DNA of 64,000 nt from Vreelandella hamiltonii (GTDB taxonomy: Bacteria; Pseudomonadota; Gammaproteobacteria; Pseudomonadales; Halomonadaceae): NCBI RefSeq assembly GCF_014651775.1, contig NZ_BMXN01000001.1, positions 124,001 to 188,000 of the forward strand, given 5' to 3'. The notes under the pieces were generated by a model, which saw only the letters and a list, made by a program, of their open reading frames with translations, did not search any database and was not told where the DNA came from. Below, piece by piece: positions 56,078 to 64,000 of the stretch. Made by a program: the position numbers and the translations under genes. Positions within the stretch are counted from its first letter, which is position 1; each line of letters starts with the position of its first letter.

Positions 56078-57010
56078 CTAACCCGACAGCGAAAGAAAGA
56101 ACAGAATCAGCGGCGGGGAGAGTAACGAGAGGATAAAGCCGCTGACCACGGCAATGGGCACGCAGGCCACGCCGCCATGCTGCTGAATCACGGGCAGGGT
56201 GAAGTCCATGGAGGTGGCCCCGCCATAGCCAATCGCCAGCGCGGTGTGGCGATGGATGACCAGCGGAATCAGTATGAATGCCAGCAGCTCGCGGGTCAGG
56301 TCGTTGAAGAACGCCACGCCGCCCATCAGCGGGCCGAGCTGGTCGCCAATCAGAATGGCCGACAGCGAATACCAGCCAAATCCGGAGGCCATGGCCAGAC
56401 CTTCATTCCAGCGCAGCGAGAGCAAGGGGGCGGCGGCCAAGCCTGCCAACAGCGAGCTGAGCGCCAGGGTGACCGCAATGGCGAGCCCCAGACGGTTGAG
56501 CAGAATCTGCTTGAGCGGCATGCCCGAATTGCGCAGCTGGCAGCCAATCAACACCAGCAGCACGTAGAGCACCCACTCTGCCAGCCAGTCCGCCGTGGTA
56601 TACAGCGTTTCCCCCAGCACAGGGCCGAGCAGCAGCCCCAGCGCCACGCCACCCGCCACCACGGCAACGAGCATCAGCGAGCCGCCCATGGCCGCCAGTT
56701 TGCTGGTGGGGGCGTCCTTGACCACGGGAGAGTTCCCCGCGCTCAGGCGTACGCGCCTGGAAAGCCACCAGAGGGCGGCAAGATTGAAGAGGGTGGTGAT
56801 ACTGAACAGCAGCAGGGCGTTGCCCCCGAGGCGAGACAGCTGGCTACCCAGGTTTTCAAGCCCCGCCAGGCTCACTCCCATGAACAGCAGAATCAAGTAT
56901 ACCGAGCCGCTGACGGCTCGGTTGATGAGGTTCAGCCACCACGTGGAACGAACGCGAACCAGATAGCCCAGAAACAGCGGCAACAGTACGATCAATAAGC
57001 CAGAGAGCAT
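56078..57010 (-). CDS. lysO: LysO-family lysine exporter
   Basis: A 310-residue membrane protein (DUF340, YbjE/LysO). Family features are LLIVLLPLFLGYLVRVRS, SVYLILLFMGVSLAGLENL, WLAEWVLYVLLVLIGCQL, SGFGWYSLSAILIG and a C-terminal SMDFTLPVIQQHGG. It exports lysine and thialysine in E. coli. The start ATG 57010 directly abuts the TAG stop of the upstream DUF3108 gene, so it is translated by coupling. Confidence 0.88.
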   Translation of the reverse strand: MLSGLLIVLLPLFLGYLVRVRSTWWLNLINRAVSGSVYLILLFMGVSLAGLENLGSQLSRLGGNALLLFSITTLFNLAALWWLSRRVRLSAGNSPVVKDAPTSKLAAMGGSLMLVAVVAGGVALGLLLGPVLGETLYTTADWLAEWVLYVLLVLIGCQLRNSGMPLKQILLNRLGLAIAVTLALSSLLAGLAAAPLLSLRWNEGLAMASGFGWYSLSAILIGDQLGPLMGGVAFFNDLTRELLAFILIPLVIHRHTALAIGYGGATSMDFTLPVIQQHGGVACVPIAVVSGFILSLLSPPLILFFLSLSG

Positions 57011-57727
57011 CTAGAGTTCTTTACCCTCGGCAGGCGTGAAGCGTGTCATGGTGATGGCGGTCTGGCGACTGCCTTCCTTCTGGTACTCCGCAGAGAGGAT
57101 CAGCCCGGGCCAGTCAGGGTGGAAATTGATCACCAGGTGACGGTCGGGTTTCTCGGCATCTACCAAGGTGACCTGCTTGGCGTCGAACTCCCCAGCGGGG
57201 ACGCTGACGCTGGCTGGGGGATTCAGGTAGTACTGGAAGTGCTCGTCTCGACCTCGGTGGTCCACGAACGAGATATCGCAAGGCGCTTCTTGGGTGCAGT
57301 CTTCATGGCCGACCCGCCGTGACAGGTCGAACAGAGCCGTCTGGCGGTCCAGCGAGTGGATATCGGCTTCGTTCAACTGGTAGCTGTCACCCACGCCGAA
57401 CAGCGAGTAGCTGCTGTTGTAGAGCAGCGAGCGTGTGGTGTCATCGTCCACTGCAAAGCGGCTGCGCTCCTGCCCGCGCGCCACGGCCACAGAGAAGCTC
57501 ATGTCGCTGAGCCAGTGCAGGCCTTCGTTGGATAGGGTGTGGGTGATGGTCGCGCCGGGCCAACCACGAATCTCCAGCCGATACTGAGCTTCGAACGGTT
57601 GGGGCGCTGCCCACGGGGAGTCTTCGATGGGTTGCTCTGCGAGGGCGGCTGTCATGCCAGACACGCTCAGGGCACCCACAGTGATGCTCAGCCAGCGGCG
57701 AGCCGCAGTTACGTTGACGTGACGCAA
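57011..57727 (-). CDS. DUF3108 exported protein
   Basis: A 238-residue protein with a signal peptide (AARRWLSITVGALSVSGMTAALA) and a DUF3108-like beta-rich domain (PFEAQYRLEIRGWPGATITHTL, SYQLNEADIHSLDRQTALFDL). Function is unknown; relatives are outer-surface or periplasmic. The start is not certain: TTG 57727 has TGGAGG 8 bases upstream, while ATG 57742 lacks such a site and would add an acidic n-region. It abuts lysO. Confidence 0.78.
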   Translation of the reverse strand: MRHVNVTAARRWLSITVGALSVSGMTAALAEQPIEDSPWAAPQPFEAQYRLEIRGWPGATITHTLSNEGLHWLSDMSFSVAVARGQERSRFAVDDDTTRSLLYNSSYSLFGVGDSYQLNEADIHSLDRQTALFDLSRRVGHEDCTQEAPCDISFVDHRGRDEHFQYYLNPPASVSVPAGEFDAKQVTLVDAEKPDRHLVINFHPDWPGLILSAEYQKEGSRQTAITMTRFTPAEGKEL

Positions 57728-57854
57728 AGGCCATTCCTCCATTGAATATATGATCCTCAGAACCTTTGTGTCAGCCCTTGGTTCCACAGCGTCGCTGGCC
57801 CGTTTTCAGTAAACGATCACGCTTGGCAAAGTATAACGTGCCGAGCCATGGGCG

Positions 57855-58790
57855 TCAGTAGCCCGCATCGGGGTTGACGGTGGCGAGAGGCTCACCGGCA
57901 TCGAAGGCATGCAGATAGGAAATGACCTGATCGATGGCGTCGTTCAGCGGAGTCGGGGCCGCCATATGCGGCGTCACGATCACCCTGGGGTGCTGCCACA
58001 GTGGGTGGTTGGCAGGCAGCGGCTCTTCGTGGAAGACGTCCAGCAGCGCACCGCGCAGGTGGCCTGGCTGCTGTTCTGTGCCAAGGGCTTTCAACAGGGC
58101 TTGTTCGTCGATTAGACTCCCGCGCCCAGGGTTGATCACACTTGCCCCTGGAGGAAGTTGCGCCAGCCGGGCGGCGTTCAGGATATGCCGAGTGGCCGGG
58201 GTATCCGGCAGGATGGTCACGACGCTTTGCACCTTGCTTAACAGCTGGTCCAGGCCCTCGTCACCGTGCAGGCAGCGTACCCCGCTGATCTGTTTGGCAG
58301 AGCGGCTCCACCCCAAGACTGGAAACCCTGCCTGCTGTAGCGCACTGGCCACGTAGCCACCAATGGCCCCGAGCCCCAGCACGCCCACCGGCCAGTCGGC
58401 CTTGTCGGCGACTGGCTGCGGCGCCCACTGGGCGTGGGCCTGCTGTTCGCGGTAGCGGTCCATGCTGCGGTAGAAGTGCAGCACGCCGTATAGCGCGTAG
58501 TCGGCCATCAGTTCGCTCATGCCCGCGTCGCGCAGTTTGACGATGGGCACGCCTTCAGGAAGGCCCGGTGTATTGAGCAAGTGGTCGACGCCTGCCCCGA
58601 GATTGATGATGCCTTTCAGGTGCGTTTGCTCTTGCAGCAAATGGGCCGGTGCCTTCCAGACGGCCAGGTAATCGGCATTGAGCCGCTCGCTGGCCGGGGC
58701 GTCGCTGGTCAATACCGTGGCCTGGGGCAATGCGTCGGCAATAGCGGCCTGCCACTGCGCTGCATTGTCGATATGGACGACAATTTTCAT
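57855..58790 (-). CDS. ghrA: Glyoxylate/hydroxypyruvate reductase A
   Basis: A 311-residue D-2-hydroxyacid dehydrogenase. The NADPH fold is GVLGLGAIGGYVASALQQAGF, with the active-site Arg/Glu/His in NPGRGSLID, DVFHEEPLP and the final VTPHMAAPT. It reduces glyoxylate to glycolate and hydroxypyruvate to glycerate. The length fits GhrA rather than GhrB. It is divergent from doeA with 296 bases between. Glyoxylate also arises from ureidoglycolate (allA, far left). Confidence 0.9.
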   Translation of the reverse strand: MKIVVHIDNAAQWQAAIADALPQATVLTSDAPASERLNADYLAVWKAPAHLLQEQTHLKGIINLGAGVDHLLNTPGLPEGVPIVKLRDAGMSELMADYALYGVLHFYRSMDRYREQQAHAQWAPQPVADKADWPVGVLGLGAIGGYVASALQQAGFPVLGWSRSAKQISGVRCLHGDEGLDQLLSKVQSVVTILPDTPATRHILNAARLAQLPPGASVINPGRGSLIDEQALLKALGTEQQPGHLRGALLDVFHEEPLPANHPLWQHPRVIVTPHMAAPTPLNDAIDQVISYLHAFDAGEPLATVNPDAGY

Positions 58791-59086
58791 GAAGGCTCCT
58801 TAGCTGCGGCTTTTGGGGAAGCTCTATCATGAGCGAGAGAACCCGAAGACCGCAACCCACGCCAGGCGCGTCGCTGCACGGTCAACGCCTCGTTAGAAGC
58901 GATGTTAACGGTCTATGCAATTTTTGACATAAAGGCTTTGACCGCTGACCAAGGAGGGGTGCTAGTATCGGGGCAAGGCGACATTGGCGGGCCAGCAGCG
59001 GCGGTGACCAGGTCGATCCTGTGGCCCAGTGGCGCGTTTCACCGCAGGCGCTGGTTCTAAGTGATCTTTTATTGGCGAGTTGCCCG
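58791..59086. promoter_or_regulatory. Divergent control region of ghrA and doeA
   Basis: The doeA side has a TTGACA at 58924-58929 and a TTGACC at 58938-58943; the second is followed 19 bases later by TAGTAT (58963-58968), a rough -10 at long spacing. A GGGCCAGCAG/CTGTGGCCC imperfect stem lies at about 58989-59026. The promoter call is tentative. Confidence 0.35.
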
Positions 59087-60286
59087 ATGACAGAGGTTTC
59101 CCTGCCTTTCACCCGTGAAGAGTACGCCAGCCGTTTATGGAAAGTGCGTGCTGAAATGGCCGGTCGCGGCATCGATGTGTTGATCGTCAGCGACCCTTCC
59201 AACATGGCGTGGCTGACCGGCTACGACGGCTGGTCATTTTACGTGCACCAGTGCGTGCTGGTGGGGTTGGAGGGTGAGCCGGTGTGGTTTGGTCGTCGTA
59301 TGGATGCCAATGGCGCGCTGCGCACCTGCTGGATTCATCCCGATAACATCACCTATTACCCGGATTACTACGTCCAGAACCCCGACATGCACCCGATGGA
59401 GTATCTGGCGCAGTCGATCATGCCCGACCGTGGCTGGCACACCGGCGTGGTGGGCATGGAAATGGACAACTACTACTTTTCCGCCAAGGCTTACCAAAGC
59501 CTGCTCAAGGAGCTTCCCCACGCGCGCTTCATGGATGCCAACGCGCTGGTGAACTGGTGCCGGGCGATCAAGTCTCCCCAGGAAATTGCCTATATGCGGG
59601 TCGCCGCCAAGATCGTCGAAGGCATGCACTCGCGCATTCTGGAAGTGATCGAGCCGGGGCTGCCCAAGAGCAAGCTGGTGTCTGAAATCTATCGCGTGGG
59701 CATCGAAGGGTTCATCGACGAAAACGGCAAGGTGTTTGGCGGTGATTACCCGGCCATCGTGCCCATGCTGCCTACGGGCAAGGATGCGGCGGCGCCACAC
59801 CTGACCTGGGACGATACGCCGTTCCGCAATGGTGAAGGCACCTTCTTCGAAATTGCCGGGGTGTTCAAGCGCTACCATGCGCCCATGTCGCGCACCGTGT
59901 TCCTCGGCACGCCGCCCACTGACTTCATCCGCGCCGAATCGGCCTTGCTGGAAGGCATCGAAAACGGTTTGGCCGTTGCCAAGCCCGGCAATCGCACGGC
60001 CGATATCGCCATGGCGCTGGGCGCAGCCATGGACAAGTACGGTTTTGACCGCGGTGGCGCGCGCTGCGGCTATCCGATTGGCATCTCTTACCCCCCCGAC
60101 TGGGGCGAGCGCACCATGAGCCTGCGTCCCTCGGACGAGACGATCCTGCAGCCGGGCATGACCTTTCACTTCATGCCGGGCCTGTGGGTCGATGACTGGG
60201 GGCTGGAAATTACCGAAAGCATACTGATTACCGAAGACGGCTGCGAAACGCTGGCAAACTTCCCCCGCCAGCTGTTCGTGAAGTAG
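59087..60286 (+). CDS. doeA: Ectoine hydrolase
   Basis: A 399-residue cytoplasmic enzyme that opens ectoine to N-acetyl-2,4-diaminobutyrate, the first step of ectoine use. It has the M24 creatinase/aminopeptidase fold, with an N-terminal domain (IDVLIVSDPSNMAWLTGYDGW, WIHPDNITYYPDYYVQNPDMHP) and a C-terminal pita-bread domain (FFEIAGVFKRYHAPMSRTVFLG, GYPIGISYPPDWGER). Length and sequence match Halomonas DoeA. ATG 59087 is chosen: upstream frame residues are not family-like. doeB follows 27 bases later. Confidence 0.93.
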   Translation: MTEVSLPFTREEYASRLWKVRAEMAGRGIDVLIVSDPSNMAWLTGYDGWSFYVHQCVLVGLEGEPVWFGRRMDANGALRTCWIHPDNITYYPDYYVQNPDMHPMEYLAQSIMPDRGWHTGVVGMEMDNYYFSAKAYQSLLKELPHARFMDANALVNWCRAIKSPQEIAYMRVAAKIVEGMHSRILEVIEPGLPKSKLVSEIYRVGIEGFIDENGKVFGGDYPAIVPMLPTGKDAAAPHLTWDDTPFRNGEGTFFEIAGVFKRYHAPMSRTVFLGTPPTDFIRAESALLEGIENGLAVAKPGNRTADIAMALGAAMDKYGFDRGGARCGYPIGISYPPDWGERTMSLRPSDETILQPGMTFHFMPGLWVDDWGLEITESILITEDGCETLANFPRQLFVK

Positions 60287-60313
60287 CCGGTCGTTCAATA
60301 AAAAGGATTCACC

Positions 60314-61345
60314 ATGACGCTTCAACCGAACTCACTACGGCCCAGCCCCATCTCTGCCACCGTCGACTTCGACGCCGACGGCGTGCAGCACGGCTTTTTG
60401 AAGCTGCCGATCTCCACTGATGAATCCGCCTGGGGGGCGGTGATGATTCCCGTGACCGTGGTGAAGAACGGCGAAGGCCCCACGGCCCTGTTGACGGGGG
60501 GCAACCATGGTGACGAGTACGAAGGCATAACGTCGCTGCTCAAGCTCTCCTCGGCGCTCAAGGCCGAGGAGGTAACTGGCCGCGTGATCATCGTGCCCTG
60601 CATGAACACCCCGGCGGTGATGGCTGGCAAGCGCACCTCACCGATGGACAAAGGCAACCTGAACCGCAGTTTTCCCGGCGACCCTAACGGCACGGTGACC
60701 TCACAAATTGCCGACTACTTCACCCGGGTGCTGGTGCCCATGAGTGATGTCGTGCTCGACCTGCACTCCGGTGGCCGTACGCTGGATATCCTGCCGTTTG
60801 GTGCGTCTCACGTACTGGATGACAAACACCAGCAGCAGGCGGCGCTGGAAGGCGCCAAGGCCTTCGGTGCGCCTTACGCCATGGTGATGTTCGAGCTGGA
60901 CGCCGAAAAGTTGTTCGATACCGCCTGCGAACGTCAGGGCAAAGTATTCGTGGCCACCGAGCTTGGAGGCGGCGGTACCTCCACCCCGCAAAGTATCGCC
61001 ATTGCCGAGCGCGGCGTGCGCAACTTCCTGATTCATTACGGTTTGGTAGAAGGCGAAGTGAAAATGCCCGAAGGTGGGCAGATGTACCTGGATATGCCGG
61101 ATGCCAGCTGCTACGTGCAGAGCCAGCACGCCGGCGTGTTGGAGCTGCTGGTGGCACTGGGCGACGAAGTGAAGAAGGGCCAGACCATTGCCTACGTTTA
61201 TGACATGACCCGCAGCGGGTCGTCGCCGGTGGCGTACCAGGCCGAGCGCGACGGCATTCTGATGGCGCGCCGGGCCCCTTCGCTGATCAATATGGGCGAC
61301 ACCCTGGCGGTGATCGCCGACGTTGTCGAACGCCTGGAGGCGTAG
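60314..61345 (+). CDS. doeB: N2-acetyl-L-2,4-diaminobutyrate deacetylase
   Basis: A 343-residue zinc hydrolase of the succinylglutamate desuccinylase/aspartoacylase family. Zinc ligands are in GGNHGDEYEG (His, Glu) and DLHSGG (His); the RSFPGDPNGTV loop shapes the substrate pocket. It removes acetate from the DoeA product, giving 2,4-diaminobutyrate. It follows doeA by 27 bases, with AAAGGA before ATG 60314. Confidence 0.94.
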   Translation: MTLQPNSLRPSPISATVDFDADGVQHGFLKLPISTDESAWGAVMIPVTVVKNGEGPTALLTGGNHGDEYEGITSLLKLSSALKAEEVTGRVIIVPCMNTPAVMAGKRTSPMDKGNLNRSFPGDPNGTVTSQIADYFTRVLVPMSDVVLDLHSGGRTLDILPFGASHVLDDKHQQQAALEGAKAFGAPYAMVMFELDAEKLFDTACERQGKVFVATELGGGGTSTPQSIAIAERGVRNFLIHYGLVEGEVKMPEGGQMYLDMPDASCYVQSQHAGVLELLVALGDEVKKGQTIAYVYDMTRSGSSPVAYQAERDGILMARRAPSLINMGDTLAVIADVVERLEA

Positions 61346-61353
61346 CCCCCGGC

Positions 61354-61836
61354 ATGATGAAACTGGATCGCTATGATTTAAAAATCCTCGATATCCTCTC
61401 CCGGGACGGGCGAATCACCAAGTCGAAGCTGGCCGAGGCGATCAACCTCTCGGTCAGCCCCTGTTGGGAGCGGGTGAAGCGCTTGGAAAAGGCGGGTGTG
61501 ATCGAAGGCTACACGGCACGCATCAATGCGGAGGTATTGGTGCCGCGCAACCCCGTGTGGGTGCAGATCGAGCTCAAGCAGCACAACGCCGAAAGCTTTG
61601 CCCGTTTTGAAGCGCTCGTGATGGCTACCCCCGAGGTCACCGAATGTGTGGCCGTGGGCGGTGGCGTCGATTATCTGGTGAAGTTCGAGGCCCGCACCAT
61701 CGACAGCTACCAGCGGCTAATGGACAAGTGGCTGGTATCCGAGGCGGGGATCGAACGCTATTTCACCTATATCGTCACCAAAACCGTCAAACGCCAGTCC
61801 ATCGCCATCGATAGTGATTTGTGCAGCCCGCTATAA
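61354..61836 (+). CDS. doeX: Lrp/AsnC-family regulator of ectoine degradation
   Basis: A 160-residue regulator with an N-terminal HTH (LDRYDLKILDILSRDGRITKSKLAEAINLSVSPCWERVKRLE, shown here in family terms at residues 4-45) and a C-terminal RAM ligand-binding fold (VGGGVDYLVKFEAR). In Halomonas elongata, DoeX is encoded in the doeABX operon and binds the doeA promoter region, with an ectoine-derived effector. It begins 8 bases after doeB. Its last 6 bases overlap the convergent diguanylate cyclase gene. Confidence 0.92.
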   Translation: MMKLDRYDLKILDILSRDGRITKSKLAEAINLSVSPCWERVKRLEKAGVIEGYTARINAEVLVPRNPVWVQIELKQHNAESFARFEALVMATPEVTECVAVGGGVDYLVKFEARTIDSYQRLMDKWLVSEAGIERYFTYIVTKTVKRQSIAIDSDLCSPL

Positions 61837-63051
61837 GGTTGGCTGAGTTCCAATGGTCTCGTCAGGAGAGACGTTACTGCCAGGGCTGGCGAGCGTGCCC
61901 GACCTGACGCGATTTCGGCCTTCACGCTTGGCCTCGTACAGCGCGTCGTCGGCCGCTTTGATGAGCCTGTCAATGTGTGTATCAGGGGCCACAGAGCCTG
62001 CGCATACTCCCACGCTCACGGTCACTTTACCCTCGGTGGTCGGGGCATGAGCCACTCCTAGATGAGCGACTTTCAGTCGAATGCGCTCGGCCAGCGCCAC
62101 GGCGTTGGCCACGGTGGCGTGTTCGCAGCTCAATACCAGAAACTCTTCGCCACCAAACCGGCAGACGATACCGCTGCCCTGACAGGCTGCCTGAAGCGCA
62201 CCTGCCACCGCGCGTAGGCAGCGGTCCCCCTCGGAATGACCGTAAAAGTCGTTGAAGGCTTTGAAGTGATCCACATCGACGATGATGACAGCGACTGCCA
62301 GTGGCGTATCAGGCTGCGTCAAGGTGGAGGCAAAGCGCACCAGTCCCCGGCGGTTGGCAAGCCCGGTCAGGGGGTCCAGGTAGGTCATTTTCTCCAGTTC
62401 GGCATTCCGGGCAGCCAACTCGGTACGCAGCTGCTCCACGCGTGTGTTTTCAAGGTAAAGCCGCAATGATTCGGATGAGAATCGATAGTTTGCCATGAGC
62501 GAGAGTACCAGCACCGGAACGCCCAAGGAGAGGTGGTTCATCACATAGTCAGGATGAGCCCCAGGCAAGAAGAAGACCGTGGTGTAGAGGCAGCCGAAGA
62601 TAAACAGCGAACCATACAGGCTATATTCGAAGGGCGGTGTTGATACGATGGTGATCACCAGCAAAAAGACTAGCCCTGCGTAGAAGTAGCCCAGCACGTC
62701 GGGGTCTTTTGAGCCCAGCAGAATGGCGCACCACACCACCGTGCCCAAGCAGACCACCAGTACCCCGGCCAGCTCTTTCTGGCGGATGGGCACAGGACGT
62801 CGATAATAGGCAAACAGCAGAAGCGTAGCGGGCCCCATCAGCAGAAAGCGCATCGCTAAAGAACGCAAGGCGATATCGGGGAGCAAGTAGATATCCACCA
62901 ATGTGTACGAAAAATAAAACAGCGCGAGCCAGCCCGTGAGCATTTCCATCGAGCGCAGCCGTGTCTCATGGCGATCCTGATCGTAGCGTTCGCGAACGGT
63001 CAGGTGGCCGATATGCTCGGAGAGCTGCTTAAAGTAGGCAAGTCGATACAC
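61831..63051 (-). CDS. Membrane diguanylate cyclase (GGDEF domain)
   Basis: A 406-residue protein: an N-terminal region with about six membrane segments (residues 40-195, MASE-like), a linker coiled coil (RVEQLRTELAARNAELEKMTY) and a C-terminal GGDEF domain with an intact GGEEF site (CRFGGEEFLVLS) and DPLTGLANRR. It would make cyclic di-GMP. The product-inhibition RxxD site is replaced by QGSG, so feedback control may be lost. GTG 63051 has AAGAGA upstream; a TTG at 63090 has none. It separates doeX from the following dehydrogenase gene. Confidence 0.88.
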   Translation of the reverse strand: MYRLAYFKQLSEHIGHLTVRERYDQDRHETRLRSMEMLTGWLALFYFSYTLVDIYLLPDIALRSLAMRFLLMGPATLLLFAYYRRPVPIRQKELAGVLVVCLGTVVWCAILLGSKDPDVLGYFYAGLVFLLVITIVSTPPFEYSLYGSLFIFGCLYTTVFFLPGAHPDYVMNHLSLGVPVLVLSLMANYRFSSESLRLYLENTRVEQLRTELAARNAELEKMTYLDPLTGLANRRGLVRFASTLTQPDTPLAVAVIIVDVDHFKAFNDFYGHSEGDRCLRAVAGALQAACQGSGIVCRFGGEEFLVLSCEHATVANAVALAERIRLKVAHLGVAHAPTTEGKVTVSVGVCAGSVAPDTHIDRLIKAADDALYEAKREGRNRVRSGTLASPGSNVSPDETIGTQPTL

Positions 63052-63415
63052 GGCGTTATCTCTTGAGCGGCAAGCAGAGGCCAGCGGCAAGTTCAGGTGC
63101 GTGACTAGATCTCATATTACGTCAGAATCGCCCTGACAGAAGGCGGCAGCCATCATTTGCCACAATATTTTATATTCTTGTACAAGTTATATGGCAGGAC
63201 GTGTGTCACCCAAAAAAAACGCGTGAAAATGCCCGTTCCACAAAAAAATCCCGCGTTTAAACGTTCACTTTCAAAAACACTTCGTGGGCTATCTCCCTTA
63301 CGCTACAGGCATTGCAGCAAGCCCGCAGAGCGGCAGCTGAAACCCCTTTCTTGTAGCGTCACGGTCGTTGCCAATACCTGCTCTCAGAGTCGTGGCAGCC
63401 TCCTGGAGAAGAGTC
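63052..63415. promoter_or_regulatory. 364-bp intergenic region upstream of the aldehyde dehydrogenase gene
   Basis: This divergent region is AT-rich between 63155 and 63200 (ATTTTATATT, TTATAT), typical of a promoter zone, and includes the palindrome given separately. A further A-rich tract lies at 63230-63280. No gene with support is seen; a ribosome-binding site GGAGAAGAG precedes the dehydrogenase start. Confidence 0.45.
63177..63186. promoter_or_regulatory. Perfect palindrome CTTGTACAAG
   Basis: A 10-bp self-complementary sequence within an AT-rich symmetrical context (TATATT on the left, TTATAT on the right), 230 bases before the aldehyde dehydrogenase start. It is a candidate operator, possibly for DoeX or another dimeric regulator. 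Confidence 0.4.
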
Positions 63416-64000
63416 ATGACCACACTATCCACTGCCCTCGTGAAACGTCTGGAAGATCCACGCTTGTTCCGTCAGTACGCTTATGTGAACGGCAAGTGGA
63501 CCCATGGCGAAGGTGGCCGTGAAGAGGCCGTGTACGACCCGGCAACCAGCGAAGCCATTGGCCATATTCCGCTGCTGGAAGCGAATCAAATTATCGCCGC
63601 AGTGGATGCCGCCGAAGCGGCATTCGTTCACTGGCGGGCGCTGCGCGCCGACGAGCGCTGCGAGCGCCTGCTGGCCTGGTACGACCTCATTCAAGCCAAC
63701 CGCGAAGACCTCGCTACCATCATGACCCTGGAGCAGGGCAAACCACTGCCCGATGCTCGTGGCGAAGTGGAGTATGGCGCAAGCTTTGTGCGCTGGTTCG
63801 CGGAAGAGGGCAAGCGCACCTACGGCGAGACCATCCCGAGCCACATTCCCAATGCATCGCTCGGCACCATCAAGGAGCCGGTGGGCATTGCGGCGATGAT
63901 CACGCCTTGGAACTTCCCGCTGGCGATGATCACGCGTAAAGCCGCCGCTGCGCTGGCGGCTGGCTGCCCGGTGATTGTGAAACCGGCCAACGAGACGCCA
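63416..64000 (+). CDS. doeC: NAD(P)-dependent aldehyde dehydrogenase, probably DoeC (partial, cut by window end)
   Basis: The first 195 codons of a GabD-type aldehyde dehydrogenase. The start is MTTLSTALVKRLEDPRLF, followed by YDPATSEAIGHIP, TLEQGKPLPDARGEVEYG and the NAD-binding ITPWNFPLAMITRK. The catalytic Cys lies beyond the window. In Halomonas, doeC, encoding an aspartate-semialdehyde dehydrogenase, lies near doeABX, so this is the best call; succinate-semialdehyde dehydrogenase is the alternative. ATG 63416 has TGGAGAAGAG upstream. Confidence 0.65.
   Translation, partial: MTTLSTALVKRLEDPRLFRQYAYVNGKWTHGEGGREEAVYDPATSEAIGHIPLLEANQIIAAVDAAEAAFVHWRALRADERCERLLAWYDLIQANREDLATIMTLEQGKPLPDARGEVEYGASFVRWFAEEGKRTYGETIPSHIPNASLGTIKEPVGIAAMITPWNFPLAMITRKAAAALAAGCPVIVKPANETP

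Noticed and set aside
1-64000. CRISPR arrays, tRNA or rRNA genes, transposases or integrases
   Set aside because: No regularly spaced repeats, cloverleaf-like stretches ending in CCA, rRNA-like sequence or transposase motifs were seen on either strand by eye.

Overview
The window is about 64 kb of GC-rich, gene-dense bacterial chromosome. It most resembles Halomonas or a close relative among the halophilic Gammaproteobacteria. The evidence is the ectoine-degradation genes doeA-doeB-doeX (DoeA is 399 residues, M24 fold), three tripartite secondary transporters (a DctPQM TRAP, a TAXI-TRAP with a fused permease and universal stress protein, and a TctCBA), and a BetT-type choline carrier. The taxonomy is inferred from gene content only. 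I saw no rRNA, tRNA, CRISPR array or transposase.

Layout. 1-5.1 kb: the 3' end of ureidoglycolate lyase, pyruvate kinase, modABC, and a DUF192 protein with a Tat-like, possibly lipoprotein signal. 5.3-12.8 kb: a DctPQM TRAP operon, then a TAXI solute receptor, a fused TRAP permease and a UspA protein. 13-22.8 kb: a DUF2189 membrane protein, then four tightly overlapping sensory genes (a cysteine-free SUOX-fold periplasmic protein, a hybrid kinase with Hpt domain, a NosP-like FIST protein and a NahK-like hybrid kinase), a convergent LuxR-type response regulator, and an acetaldehyde dehydrogenase plus zinc alcohol dehydrogenase. 22.9-27.4 kb (minus strand): a SulP transporter, BetT, and a small Spy-like periplasmic protein. 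27.5-31.5 kb: an esterase-like lipoprotein, then an acyl-CoA ligase and SBF-type transporter pair bounded by a near-perfect 33-bp direct repeat. 31.5-37.7 kb: tctCBA, an AbrB-family membrane protein, and a convergent TctDE-like two-component system. 37.7-45 kb: an adaptor, RND pump, kinase and regulator operon with a divergent TetR gene. 45-51.9 kb: an XRE regulator, a quinone-oxidoreductase-like gene divergent from a LysR gene, a haloacetate dehalogenase, an OsmC-YcaO fusion and a VapBC pair. 52.2-58.8 kb: an alanine/glycine symporter with asparaginase, an Spm-like membrane protein, a LysO-like exporter, a DUF3108 protein and GhrA. 59-64 kb: doeA, doeB, doeX, a convergent diguanylate cyclase, and the start of an aldehyde dehydrogenase that is probably doeC.

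How the genes fit together. Much of the region handles uptake of small organic solutes (carboxylates, ectoine- or betaine-type osmolytes, amino acids) and their oxidation (alcohol to aldehyde to acid; ectoine to aspartate). Each of the three tripartite transporter operons has a GC-rich hairpin between the receptor gene and the membrane genes, which probably keeps the receptor in excess. The most unusual block is the four-gene overlapping sensory operon at 14.05-19.30 kb. It may join a periplasmic SUOX-fold ligand sensor and a NosP-type nitric-oxide sensor to two kinases that lack DNA-binding outputs, with the adjacent LuxR regulator and alcohol-oxidation genes as a possible output. Starts were chosen from Shine-Dalgarno spacing and protein length by eye and may be off by a few codons where noted.
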